A stretch of 54,108 bases of DNA, taken from NCBI RefSeq assembly GCF_014696345.1, contig NZ_JACJPY010000023.1, forward strand, positions 1 through 54,108, written 5' to 3'. The stretch is from Pseudanabaena cinerea FACHB-1277 (GTDB lineage: Bacteria > Cyanobacteriota > Cyanobacteriia > Pseudanabaenales > Pseudanabaenaceae). Positions 42,459 through 50,713 of this stretch are shown here, one piece after another. The notes beneath the pieces were generated by a model that saw only the letters and a list, made by a program, of their open reading frames with translations, did no database searches and had not been told where the DNA came from. Position 1 is the first letter of the stretch; each line of letters opens with the position of its first letter. The position numbers were made by a program, and so were the translations under genes.

Positions 42459-43187
42459 CTAAAAATGAAACTTTTCGCCGAGGTAATATTTCCGCACATC
42501 GGGATCGTTAGCTAGTTCACGGCTAGAGCCGTCAGCAAAAACTTCACCTTCACGCATGATGTAAGCGCGATCGGTAATCGTCAGGGTTTCGCGCACATTA
42601 TGATCGGTGATTAGTACCCCCATATCCCGATCGCGCAAATTACTAATGATTGTCTGAATCTCGCTCACTGCGATCGGATCGATCCCCGCGAAGGGTTCAT
42701 CTAATAAAATAAATTTGGGACCATGCTCACCCACTGCCAATGCCCTCGCAATTTCAGTGCGGCGACGTTCCCCTCCCGATACTTGAATGCCCATCGTATC
42801 GGCAATCTTGGTCAGCCGAAATTCTTCCAACAAAGTTCGCAAACGATGAACGCGCTTAGATTTCGGCACATTGGTTTGCTGCATTACCAGTAGCAAATTA
42901 TCGCGCACCGATAGCTGTCGAAAAATGGTTGCCTCTTGAGCCAGATAAGCCATGCCCATCCGCGCTCTCTGGTGAATTGGCAAGCGGGTAATATCCTGTT
43001 GATCGAGCCAGACACTGCCGCTATCGGGCTGGACTAACCCCGTTGCCATATAGAACGAGGTGGTTTTGCCTGCACCATTGGGACCTAATAAACCAACAAT
43101 TTCTCCTTGTTTGACCATGAGGCTAACCTGCTTAACCACTTGCCGACCACTGTAGTTTTTGCTGACATTATCGAGGGAGATTTGCAT
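42459..43187 (-). CDS. lptB: LPS export ABC transporter ATPase
   Basis: Cytoplasmic ATPase driving LPS extraction with LptF/G. In 242 residues: Walker A GPNGAGKTT at 35-43, Q-loop AYLAQE, signature VSGGERRR, Walker B FILLDEPFAGIDP and switch His in ITDHNVRE. The RRTEIARAL arrangement is typical of LptB. ATG at 43187. lptA is upstream (74-base gap filled by heptamer repeats). Confidence 0.94.
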   Translation of the reverse strand: MQISLDNVSKNYSGRQVVKQVSLMVKQGEIVGLLGPNGAGKTTSFYMATGLVQPDSGSVWLDQQDITRLPIHQRARMGMAYLAQEATIFRQLSVRDNLLLVMQQTNVPKSKRVHRLRTLLEEFRLTKIADTMGIQVSGGERRRTEIARALAVGEHGPKFILLDEPFAGIDPIAVSEIQTIISNLRDRDMGVLITDHNVRETLTITDRAYIMREGEVFADGSSRELANDPDVRKYYLGEKFHF

Positions 43188-43204
43188 GGTTTGCGAGGTT
43201 GGTA

Positions 43205-43246
43205 ATTGGGGGATTGGGGATTGGGGATTGGAGGATTGGGGATTGG
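43205..43246. repeat. ATTGGGG heptamer array between lptA and lptB
   Basis: Five and a half units of ATTGGGG with 7- or 8-base spacing; the minus strand reads CCCCAAT, the classic cyanobacterial STRR1 heptamer (CCCCAPuT). It lies in the lptB leader. Confidence 0.85.
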
Positions 43247-43260
43247 TTTATGTTGGTATG

Positions 43261-43875
43261 TTAATTGCTTGGGGGTTGTGGTGTGATGGGACTGATGCGT
43301 TGCTTTTTGAAGGATGGCTTGATCTGTTCGACTGGGGTGGCGGAGGTGGCGGGGCTGCTGGCAAGATCGCGATCGGGGACAACGTATATGGTTTCGACTT
43401 GCTGATTTGTTTGCGGGGCTGCCACAAAGCGTCCTTCGCTCACAAGATAAGTGATGGTTTGGGCTTTGATGCTATTTACGCCCTCTTGCGTAACTACGAC
43501 ATTGCCCGTGAGAACAACGCGCTGTTCCTTAGAAAAGTATTGGGCTTGTTCGGCAACTGCATCGATCTGACGGGCAGGATAGGTCATTTTTACATTGCCT
43601 GTGGCGGTAACTACCCCTGTAAGGGAGTTAGCTTCCTGTACATCGGCGCGGATCGTGAGGGATGTGTTGGCATTCTGTGCCTGACTAGGTAATAGGGGGC
43701 TAGAGGCGATCGCTGTTATTGATAGGGACAACAAAAATAGCTGAGTAAGATGCGCTTTGGGCTTCAGTCTTGGGGATGGTTTCACTGATATTGCAGGATT
43801 GCGTCTAGCTAATAGCCAACTGCTAAAAGCTAATCGCCAATTGCTAATAGCTAAAATCTGACGGCGTAACTTCAT
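43261..43875 (-). CDS. lptA: LptA/OstA-like periplasmic LPS-transport protein
   Basis: A 204-residue protein whose central part (about 70-150; LTIRADVQEANSLTGVVTAT, RQIDAVAEQAQYF) matches the OstA/LptA beta-jellyroll repeats. A hydrophobic signal (about 44-64, QLFLLSLSITAIASSPLLPS) ends near SQAQ. The preceding 40 residues are unusual: residues 8-23 are encoded by seven tandem heptamers. The real start could be a TTG near the signal; ATG at 43875 overlaps panC/cmk by four bases. Confidence 0.8.
   Translation of the reverse strand: MKLRRQILAISNWRLAFSSWLLARRNPAISVKPSPRLKPKAHLTQLFLLSLSITAIASSPLLPSQAQNANTSLTIRADVQEANSLTGVVTATGNVKMTYPARQIDAVAEQAQYFSKEQRVVLTGNVVVTQEGVNSIKAQTITYLVSEGRFVAAPQTNQQVETIYVVPDRDLASSPATSATPVEQIKPSFKKQRISPITPQPPSN
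43806..43854. repeat. Seven tandem TAGCTAA-type heptamers inside the lptA coding region
   Basis: Plus-strand units TAGCTAA, TAGCCAA, CTGCTAA, AAGCTAA, TCGCCAA, TTGCTAA and TAGCTAA run without gaps. They encode residues about 8-23 of LptA on the minus strand. Confidence 0.8.
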
Positions 43876-45467
43876 GGTTGCTGTACCTTTTCTTCATACA
43901 AATTTATAATAGTTGCGACCACCTCATCGATCGATAGACCATCAGTATTTACTAATGTTGCGTTGGCGGCTTGGGTGAGGGGGGCATGGGTACGGGTGGA
44001 GTCTTGGCGATCGCGTTCGCTAATCTCATGTTCAAGGGTGGTAAGGTCGGGAGGGATTTGTCCTTGGGCGATGAGGTCAGCATAGCGGCGATTTGCCCTT
44101 TCCTTGGCTGAAGCGGTCAAAAATATTTTTACCTCTGCGTCAGGAAATACATGAGTGCCAATGTCGCGCCCCTCCATCACTACGCCCCCATTTGCGCCGA
44201 TCGCTTGCTGTTGCTTAACGAGGATTGCGCGGACGGCAGGTTGCGCGGCGATCGCTGATACATTAGCAGTAACTTCGGGGCTACGAATGGCAGTAGTAAT
44301 ATCTTCACCATTAAGCAAGACGCGCATGGGCTGCTCTGCAACAGGGTTATTGAATAATTGGATTTTAGAAGCATTGGCGATCGCGGTAACCTGCTCTTGA
44401 TTGCGAAGATCTAACCCTTCGCGCAAGACTGCCAAAGTAATACTGCGATACATTGCCCCAGTATCTAGGAATAGCAAGCCCAATTTATGGGCAACGCGCT
44501 TAGTGACAGTGGATTTACCTGCACCTGCGGGACCATCGATCGCAATAATTGGTTTTCGGGAAGTAGTAGGACTTAGCAAAATATTATCAATTAAACGAGT
44601 ATTGCCAATGCGGGCAGCGATCGCCAGCATTAATTCAGACTGGAGGTTAATTTCCTCACATGGACGCAAGGAACTTGCTTCAACTAACTCAATATACTCT
44701 AGGCTAATGGCAGGGAAGTTGGCTAGATAATTAGTAACTACACCCACAATCGCCGATGCGGAAATAGGAATAAACGCGGCTTGGTTTTTGGCATCTTGAT
44801 AAACCTGATGCGCCTTTTGTAAGCTTTGATAAATTTGCGGTGCTAACTCGCGCTCCATCGCTGACAAATACTGATTGCGAGAGCTATATGCTAGTCCACT
44901 AGGTTCGCGCACCGTGGCACAGCCGACAATTTTGACGGGTATATGCAGATCCAGCGCCAACTGACGAATGATTGCCAACTGCTGACCATCCTTGTTACCA
45001 AAATAAGCGCGGTCGGGCTGCACAATATTTAATAGCTTGCAGACAATCGTGGCAACACCTTGAAAATGCCCCACCCGCGATCGACCACACATTACCTTGG
45101 TCATCGCCTCAGGAGGGATCACCTGCGTTAACTGCCGTTTCACCCCCATCTCCTCCGCATTGGGAGCAAAGATCACATTCACCCCCGCATGCTCACAAAT
45201 GCGGCGATCGCGCTCGATACTGCGGGGATAGCGATCAAAATCTTCATTCGCGCCAAACTGAAGTGGATTTACAAAAATACTGACCACAACACAGCTATTT
45301 TCAAGCCTAGCGATTTCCATCAGCCGCAAATGCCCACTATGCAAAGCGCCCATCGTTGCTACTAGTCCAACTGTTGATGAAAATGCTGATACATGAGGTT
45401 CTGCCCCCCTCCTGTATATGTTTAGATAATCACGCAAAGCTGCGATCGTTGTAATTACTTGTGTCAC
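43872..45467 (-). CDS. panC/cmk: Bifunctional pantoate-beta-alanine ligase / cytidylate kinase
   Basis: The typical cyanobacterial fusion. The PanC part (about 1-275) has GALHSGHLRLMEIAR, FVNPLQFGANEDFDRYPR and AYFGNKDGQQLAIIRQL; it makes pantothenate. The CMK part (about 290-530) has AIDGPAGAGKSTVTKRVA, LFLDTGAMYRSITLAVL, EGRDIGTHVFPDAEVK and SERDRQDSTR; it phosphorylates CMP/dCMP. GTG at 45467 is chosen (product begins MTQVITTIAALRDYL); a TTG at 45485 is possible. Its stop overlaps lptA by ATGA. Confidence 0.93.
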   Translation of the reverse strand: MTQVITTIAALRDYLNIYRRGAEPHVSAFSSTVGLVATMGALHSGHLRLMEIARLENSCVVVSIFVNPLQFGANEDFDRYPRSIERDRRICEHAGVNVIFAPNAEEMGVKRQLTQVIPPEAMTKVMCGRSRVGHFQGVATIVCKLLNIVQPDRAYFGNKDGQQLAIIRQLALDLHIPVKIVGCATVREPSGLAYSSRNQYLSAMERELAPQIYQSLQKAHQVYQDAKNQAAFIPISASAIVGVVTNYLANFPAISLEYIELVEASSLRPCEEINLQSELMLAIAARIGNTRLIDNILLSPTTSRKPIIAIDGPAGAGKSTVTKRVAHKLGLLFLDTGAMYRSITLAVLREGLDLRNQEQVTAIANASKIQLFNNPVAEQPMRVLLNGEDITTAIRSPEVTANVSAIAAQPAVRAILVKQQQAIGANGGVVMEGRDIGTHVFPDAEVKIFLTASAKERANRRYADLIAQGQIPPDLTTLEHEISERDRQDSTRTHAPLTQAANATLVNTDGLSIDEVVATIINLYEEKVQQP

Positions 45468-45535
45468 TTCTATAACCAAAAACAATCAGAATTAACTTTT
45501 ATTAAATTTTTAATTCTTAAAACTTTAATAGACTT

Positions 45536-45551
45536 TACAGCGCTGTGCGCT
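45536..45551 (-). repeat. Dispersed intergenic hairpin repeat, copy 4 (minus strand)
   Basis: On the minus strand AGCGCACAGCGCTGTA, preceded by TTTTTAAGTT; one mismatch to the core. It lies upstream of panC/cmk. Confidence 0.7.
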
Positions 45552-45706
45552 AACTTAAAAACCAATATCCTGCCTTAGTTTTACTTAAAACCTCAATAGG
45601 CTGTACTATGCCTAAGCAGTCTATAATTCTAAATTATCTCCTAAATTAGTACTGTAAATATTACACAAACATTATAGTTAAGCCATGTTAGAAAACGGTA
45701 AGATCA

Positions 45707-46129
45707 ATGTACGAATTACAACAAGATAGTGCTGAAGAAGTGGCAAAAGAAACAATAGTTTTTACAAGCTTCTTAGAGTTATCAACACTTGAATGTCAGA
45801 CTATTCAAGATCTTCGCGCCATGATTGACGATGATCTAGCTTTCTCAGACCTGATCACTGTTTATATTAACTCAGCCAAAATACTCATAGACAAGATTCA
45901 AGAAGCTTTTATAGACAATGATACAGAAAACTTAAGAATTGCATCACATTCTCTAAAATCCACTAGTGCTAGCGTCGGCGCAACTAAATTATCACAGATA
46001 TGTAAATTTGTGGAACAAACTAGTAGGGAAGGAGAAACCACGATAACAGCAGAATTTATCAACGATGTTCTTGTGGGCGAATATAATCTATTGGTACAAG
46101 AAATTAAAACCTACGTTACAGCCTATTGA
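45707..46129 (+). CDS. Histidine phosphotransfer (HPt) protein
   Basis: A 140-residue single-domain HPt: the phosphoryl-accepting His81 sits in ASHSLKSTSASVGATKLSQI, preceded by an acidic helix and followed by a final helix pair. It would relay phosphate between a hybrid kinase and a response regulator; neither is adjacent. ATG at 45707. Alone, with its own terminator. Confidence 0.85.
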   Translation: MYELQQDSAEEVAKETIVFTSFLELSTLECQTIQDLRAMIDDDLAFSDLITVYINSAKILIDKIQEAFIDNDTENLRIASHSLKSTSASVGATKLSQICKFVEQTSREGETTITAEFINDVLVGEYNLLVQEIKTYVTAY

Positions 46130-46154
46130 GGCTTTGAGTAGTACGAAAGTGTTT

Positions 46155-46190
46155 CTAAAAGTATTGCGAAGCAACGCTTTTAGAGTTTTT
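46155..46190 (+). terminator. Terminator of the HPt gene
   Basis: Stem CTAAAAG.TTGC/GCAA.CTTTTAG then AG and seven T. The dispersed repeat follows at 46207. Confidence 0.8.
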
Positions 46191-46206
46191 TTCTGAATTT
46201 TAAATA

Positions 46207-46222
46207 AGCACAAAGCGCTGTA
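46207..46222 (+). repeat. Dispersed intergenic hairpin repeat, copy 5
   Basis: AGCACAAAGCGCTGTA, one base from the core, after TTTTTTTCTGAATTTTAAATA. Confidence 0.7.
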
Positions 46223-46270
46223 CTGACAATATCAGTACGCCTATTTAATAAATTCAAGTTAGCATTAGCC

Positions 46271-46326
46271 AAAAGCTAAAAGCTAAAAGCTAAAAGCTAA
46301 AAGCTAAAAGCTAAAAGCCAAAAGCT
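46271..46326. repeat. AAAAGCT heptamer array, eight units
   Basis: Eight gapless heptamers; only the seventh (AAAAGCC) differs. It lies 38 bases upstream of the next start codon. Confidence 0.9.
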
Positions 46327-46364
46327 ATGAAAAATAAAAAATAAAAAGTACAACCTCAATAACC

Positions 46365-46748
46365 ATGGCAAAACTCGATCGCTTGATTATGATGGCAGAA
46401 GATGAATTGACGCAGTACAGCACCACGGCGCGTAAAATTGAAAAGCTGCGTCCCAAATTTTGCTTGTCCCTCTCTAGTTTAGAGCGCAAGCAAGCAAAGG
46501 CAGAACTGCTTGAAGTTATGCCCACTGACGATCTTAGTAAGATCGTGGAAAATAACCGTCAGTCTGTTTCTTTGCCATTGTGGGGCATCGCGGGTTTGGG
46601 TTTACTATTGGGAATCTCTATGGAGCAGCCAATCGACTTTATCGCCACTGTGGTGGGAACGGCTGGGGCGATCGCTGTGCAAAAATGGGGCTGGAAACTG
46701 CAAGCAAAGCGCCTTGTGCTACAAACCCTTGAAGATATTGAGAAATAA
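46365..46748 (+). CDS. Conserved protein with membrane hairpin, unknown
   Basis: A 127-residue protein: charged N-terminal helices (about 1-60), then two close hydrophobic segments (about 72-85 and 92-106: LWGIAGLGLLLGISM, FIATVVGTAGAIAVQ) that may form a hairpin, and a Lys-rich tail. No family recognised. ATG at 46365. Confidence 0.55.
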   Translation: MAKLDRLIMMAEDELTQYSTTARKIEKLRPKFCLSLSSLERKQAKAELLEVMPTDDLSKIVENNRQSVSLPLWGIAGLGLLLGISMEQPIDFIATVVGTAGAIAVQKWGWKLQAKRLVLQTLEDIEK

Positions 46749-46809
46749 TGACATCAGTAACTTTTAGAGCCAAAAGCGCTAGAGTGTCTAAGGTTTGTTT
46801 GTTAGAAAA

Positions 46810-47256
46810 ATGTTGCAAGTTGCCTTAATTTATCCAGAAATTCCGCCCAACACGGGCAATATTGCCCGTACCTGTGCCGCTACGAATACGCATTTGCATT
46901 TGGTGGAGCCGTTGGGCTTTGAGATTAGCGATCGCCAATTAAAACGCGCAGGTATTGACTACTGGGAATATGTGAATGTCACAGTTCACCCTAACATTGA
47001 GTCTTTGTCTCTGGCAGCTAATGGGGCGCGATGGATTTGTTTTAGTGCTAGGGGCAAGCAGCATTTTCGAGAATTTGCCTATCAAGATGGTGACTGGCTG
47101 CTATTTGGTAGTGAGTCGCAAGGGTTGCCCGCCAGTTTGATTGATCACCATTCTTCGGTATATATCCCGATGGAGCATCCTAAGGTTCGTAGTCTCAACC
47201 TTTCAGTTAGTGCAGCTCTAGGATTATTTGAAGCAAGACGACAGTTAGGAATCTAG
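46810..47256 (+). CDS. trmL: tRNA (cytidine/uridine-2'-O)-methyltransferase TrmL
   Basis: SPOUT methyltransferase for wobble position 34 of certain tRNAs-Leu. The 148-residue protein starts VALIYPEIPPNTGNIARTCA, with LVEPLGFEISDRQLKRAGIDYW, LLFGSESQGLP and SLNLSVSAALGLFE. ATG at 46810 preferred over a TTG 15 bases upstream. Confidence 0.93.
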   Translation: MLQVALIYPEIPPNTGNIARTCAATNTHLHLVEPLGFEISDRQLKRAGIDYWEYVNVTVHPNIESLSLAANGARWICFSARGKQHFREFAYQDGDWLLFGSESQGLPASLIDHHSSVYIPMEHPKVRSLNLSVSAALGLFEARRQLGI

Positions 47257-47328
47257 CGATCGCACGTTAGCTAAATTCTTGAAAGTACAGTTTCGCGCTG
47301 TTTTCAAAATTTTTCTGGGTTTTAATCT

Positions 47329-47344
47329 AGCGCAAAGCGCTGTA
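47329..47344 (+). repeat. Dispersed intergenic hairpin repeat, copy 6
   Basis: Exact AGCGCAAAGCGCTGTA after TTTTTCTGGGTTTTAATCT; located between trmL and the next gene. Confidence 0.75.
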
Positions 47345-47379
47345 AAGTAACTACAGTGCATAGATAAAGTGGTTCATCA

Positions 47380-48132
47380 GTGGTAAACAATTCACCTTAT
47401 CAAAATCAAGAAACTACAGTTGCATCATCTGCATCAGCAACATCTCCTCAACCACGTCGCCCAACGCGATCGCTTTGGTTAGAGCGCGAATATGGCTGGT
47501 TGGTGTGGATATTGCTGCTAGTTTTTGGCGTTATGCTGTTGTTTTGGAACTGGCAATTAATCGCCGCCACGATCGCAGGCATATTAGTAATGGTAGCCAT
47601 GTATGCGACCCAAGATAGCAATTGGAATCTATTGCTATGGCGCATTCATCGGTTTTCGCAAAGCCCCTATCGACATCTGACCCTATCGGTAGCAAGCGGG
47701 ACGCTAACTGTGATGCTGACCTATACGGTATTAGCATTATGGTCAACCCAAGAAAATCATTGGTTAGCCTGCGCTAGTATCTTGCAGCTAGTTGGCACAT
47801 TGGGCGCTTTCGCAATGCTATTGCGGCAATCTTTTCAGCAATGGTTACAGCGTCAACAAAATAATTTTGATCAATTAATTTCGCAATTGACCGCTAAGGA
47901 TGATTTAGCAAGGCTAATGGCAATCAAGCATATTAATCAATATGTGAAGGATAATTATTTGCCTGCTGCTCAAGAAGAAGCGATCGCCGATTATTGTCAA
48001 TTGCTGCTTAGCCGCGAAACAGAATCCACCATGCGCGAAGCCTTGTTTGCCACCCTAGAGTCACTAGCGCCAATAGCAGTAAATCCTGTTCTTAAGAAAT
48101 CGGTTAATCCATCAATACAGTCCGATCATTAA
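47380..48132 (+). CDS. Membrane protein with helical C-terminal domain, unknown
   Basis: A 250-residue protein: disordered N-terminus, two transmembrane pairs (about 40-78 and 100-146), then a soluble helical region (LMAIKHINQYVKDNYL ... TMREALFATLESLAP) of armadillo-like character. Cyanobacterial; function unknown. GTG at 47380. The next gene starts 17 bases downstream, so they form an operon. Confidence 0.65.
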   Translation: MVNNSPYQNQETTVASSASATSPQPRRPTRSLWLEREYGWLVWILLLVFGVMLLFWNWQLIAATIAGILVMVAMYATQDSNWNLLLWRIHRFSQSPYRHLTLSVASGTLTVMLTYTVLALWSTQENHWLACASILQLVGTLGAFAMLLRQSFQQWLQRQQNNFDQLISQLTAKDDLARLMAIKHINQYVKDNYLPAAQEEAIADYCQLLLSRETESTMREALFATLESLAPIAVNPVLKKSVNPSIQSDH

Positions 48133-48149
48133 GCTAAACCCTCTAACCT

Positions 48150-48665
48150 ATGTCATCTCAATCGCTAACGCACAACCAAATCCTTGATCACCAAGTAACT
48201 TTGTTAGTCCAAAGTACTCCCGATGCCGAAACCGCCAGCGCTGTTAGCATGATCGCCTCCGTTTTGAAGGCGATCGCCCAAAATCTCAAATATACATCCT
48301 ACTTTGTCATCCAAGATCTAGAGGGCGGATGGCTGCTCACACCCCTTAGCAACCACGAAAACCCTGAGATTGAAAAGGTCACGATCTATGCCTATTGCGA
48401 TCGCATCCCTGCGAATATTGAATGCCTCAAGCTCAATGACGAGAATCTAGAATGTGCCGAATATAGTGTGGTTGAAATGCTGTTTCGGTTGATGGGGATG
48501 AAACAGGTCGACAGCATTGTATTCTTTGATCGGGCGACAGATACGCAGCATGGGATCGAAATTAGCCGCACTGACATTGAGCAGTTATGCGAAAAGCAGA
48601 TCAAACGCGCTCAGTTTGGTTTGCAGAAATTAATTGAGGTCAAGAACAACTCTAACATCGCTTAG
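48150..48665 (+). CDS. Cyanobacterial protein of unknown function
   Basis: A 171-residue soluble protein with alternating helices and strands (LKYTSYFVIQDLEGGWLLTP, YSVVEMLFRLMGMKQVDSIV) and a C-terminal helix. No motif I recognise. ATG at 48150; co-transcribed with the membrane protein gene before it. Confidence 0.6.
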   Translation: MSSQSLTHNQILDHQVTLLVQSTPDAETASAVSMIASVLKAIAQNLKYTSYFVIQDLEGGWLLTPLSNHENPEIEKVTIYAYCDRIPANIECLKLNDENLECAEYSVVEMLFRLMGMKQVDSIVFFDRATDTQHGIEISRTDIEQLCEKQIKRAQFGLQKLIEVKNNSNIA

Positions 48666-48723
48666 GCTTACCGCGTCTTGCGCTCGGACAAGAAATTTTA
48701 AAATGCCGCAAAGCGTCATAATA

Positions 48724-48764
48724 AAAAGCTAAAAAGCCTTGCTTTGCAAGGCTTTTTAGCTTTT
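48724..48764 (+). terminator. Perfect terminator hairpin
   Basis: A 19-bp perfect stem (48724-48742 with 48746-48764) around TTT, with A/T outer arms; likely bidirectional between the convergent genes. Confidence 0.85.
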
Positions 48765-48816
48765 ATGGATTGAAATTTGGGCGCTCAGCGCTGTAAAAAG
48801 AGGATAGGTACTCTTA

Positions 48817-49209
48817 TTATTCGTAATCGATCAATCCGCACATTACAGCGCCATCGCTAGAACCTTGACCATTTACCAAACAGGCAATCCCTTGGCTGCG
48901 GCTCATTGTAACAATGCGATCGTAAGGTTCGTTTATAAGCATATTTTCAGTGATCGCCATTACTTCAGGACTATCGCTTAAAGCGATCGTGATTTGGCCA
49001 ATACTGGCATCACGATTTTCTCGCTGCATCTCTGATTGGGGCATTGGTGGATTTTGGTAAAGCGCAGCCATGATTGTGGTTTGGGCATTAGCAGAAGCAG
49101 CGATCGCCAAACTAGAGATGGTAAATCCTGAAATTGCTAAGATTGCCACTAATACCTGATGCTTAATGACCTGAATTTGTCTAACCGAACATTTGATTGA
49201 ATATTTCAT
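48817..49209 (-). CDS. Secreted protein of unknown function
   Basis: A 130-residue protein with a signal peptide of the Sec type (hydrophobic 18-40, cleavage after ASANAQ). The mature part contains two cysteines (GIACLVNGQG, VMCGLIDYE), perhaps a disulfide. ATG at 49209 follows a near-perfect AGGAGG at seven bases. Unknown family. Confidence 0.6.
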   Translation of the reverse strand: MKYSIKCSVRQIQVIKHQVLVAILAISGFTISSLAIAASANAQTTIMAALYQNPPMPQSEMQRENRDASIGQITIALSDSPEVMAITENMLINEPYDRIVTMSRSQGIACLVNGQGSSDGAVMCGLIDYE

Positions 49210-49595
49210 GACTGCCTCCTGCGCTCTAACTGCTTCTAAATGAATCATCACTGCCTAACTTAATTATTTACTAAAAGTAGCGATCGCTACATCCTGCTAT
49301 TAATTCAATCGGTCGGGTGATTTATCTAGCAATTTATTTATGTAGTTATCATCTAGCCTTTGCAGAGGAATCGCAGTGACAGCTAGGCTTTGATCCTGTG
49401 ATCTCGATCGCCATCTTCATTGCCATAAGTAACAGACAGGTTGTGAAATGTGTAGAATTGTATATAAAGGCTTGAGAAAGTTGGAAGAGTAGTATCTAAA
49501 ACCGCAATAAGCATCTAGGCTAGGAATTGTCTCGAAAATTATTTGCAATCATCTCAATTATTTATTCATAACTCGTCTAAGCGGAGTTCCGCCCT
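49210..49595. other. 386-base divergent intergenic region
   Basis: Promoter region for two divergent genes. It contains a HIP1 palindrome (GTAGCGATCGCTAC at 49277-49290) and a small hairpin GCGGA/TCCGC (49581-49592) just before the next ATG. No gene seen. Confidence 0.5.
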
Positions 49596-50672
49596 ATGAT
49601 TGATGCTATTATTATTGTTACATTCATTCTCGCTGGCGCTGGTACTGGCTTTCACGGCATCGACTTTTTGCCAACCGACACGATCTCCCAAATTAATGTC
49701 CAAAACTTCCGATGGGTGACCATGGGACTCGGCTCCTTTGTCGGACTGGTGGCAGGTTTGATCGTCCAGCACACCTATCGCCGCATCGAGTCAGAAGTGA
49801 GGGCGCTGCCCATCGAAACTATTCTCGGTCGCGCTGTGGGGCTAGTCTTTGGTTTACTGGTGGCTAACTTGATGTTAGCGCCATTATTTCTAATCCCCAT
49901 TGCCGATGACTTTACCTTCATCAAGCCTTTAACCGCAATTTTAGTTAGCATTATTTTCGCCTATTCGGGCATGACCCTTTCCGACACCCACGGGCGAGCG
50001 CTATTGCGATTGATCAACCCCAACAATGTCGAGAGCAGCTTGTTAGCCGATGGCACTCTCCGCACCGCCAGCGCTAAGGTACTAGATACCAGTACTGTGA
50101 TTGATGGCAGAATTCAAACTCTTATGGAGACGGGCTTCCTAGAAGGACAGCTATTGATCCCGCATTTTGTGATTCAGGAGTTGCAGACGATCGCCGACAG
50201 CTCTAACGATCAAAAGCGCGTGCGTGGGCGTAGAGGGCTAGATATTCTCAACAATATGCGTGAGCAGTACAGCGATCGCATCACCATTCACTCCGCCGAC
50301 TACGAAGACGTGCATACCGTTGATGCCAAATTAGTGCGCCTTGCTCAAGAGCTAAGCTGTACCCTCATTACCAACGACTACAACCTAAATAAGGTCGCTA
50401 ATTTGCAGCAGGTAGAAGTTTTAAATATCAACGATCTGGCTCAGGCATTGCGCCCCACCTACTTACCAGGAGATGCACTGGAAATCAAGGTACTCAAAGA
50501 AGGTAAAGAAGCTTCTCAGGGGATAGGCTATCTCGAAGATGGCACAATGGTGGTAATTGAAGAAGGTCGGGAATATCTGGGTAAGCAAATTATTGTGATT
50601 GTTACCAGCGCTTTGCAAACTTCGGCAGGAAGGATGATTTTTGCGCGTCACGAAGCGATCGCCACAGTTTAA
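49596..50672 (+). CDS. PIN/TRAM-domain membrane protein
   Basis: A 358-residue protein similar to YacL: N-terminal membrane segments (about 1-20, 42-62, 78-105 and 110-128), a PIN domain (about 162-285; VLDTSTVIDGRI, ELQTIADSSN, RGRRGLDIL, CTLITNDYNLNKVA) and a C-terminal TRAM domain (about 295-358; VLKEGKEASQGIGYLEDGTM). Acidic PIN residues are kept, so RNase activity is plausible. ATG at 49596. Confidence 0.88.
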   Translation: MIDAIIIVTFILAGAGTGFHGIDFLPTDTISQINVQNFRWVTMGLGSFVGLVAGLIVQHTYRRIESEVRALPIETILGRAVGLVFGLLVANLMLAPLFLIPIADDFTFIKPLTAILVSIIFAYSGMTLSDTHGRALLRLINPNNVESSLLADGTLRTASAKVLDTSTVIDGRIQTLMETGFLEGQLLIPHFVIQELQTIADSSNDQKRVRGRRGLDILNNMREQYSDRITIHSADYEDVHTVDAKLVRLAQELSCTLITNDYNLNKVANLQQVEVLNINDLAQALRPTYLPGDALEIKVLKEGKEASQGIGYLEDGTMVVIEEGREYLGKQIIVIVTSALQTSAGRMIFARHEAIATV

Positions 50673-50682
50673 CGAAAATACG

Positions 50683-50710
50683 CCAATTACCAATTACCAA
50701 TTACCAATAC
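50683..50710. repeat. CCAATTA heptamer array just before a start codon
   Basis: Four units (the last CCAATAC) at 50683, 50690, 50697 and 50704; the ATG follows three bases later, leaving no Shine-Dalgarno. Confidence 0.85.
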
Positions 50711-50713
50711 CCT

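Noticed and set aside
46271-46326. CRISPR or attachment site
   Set aside because: Pure 7-bp tandem repeat without spacers; belongs to the cyanobacterial STRR class.
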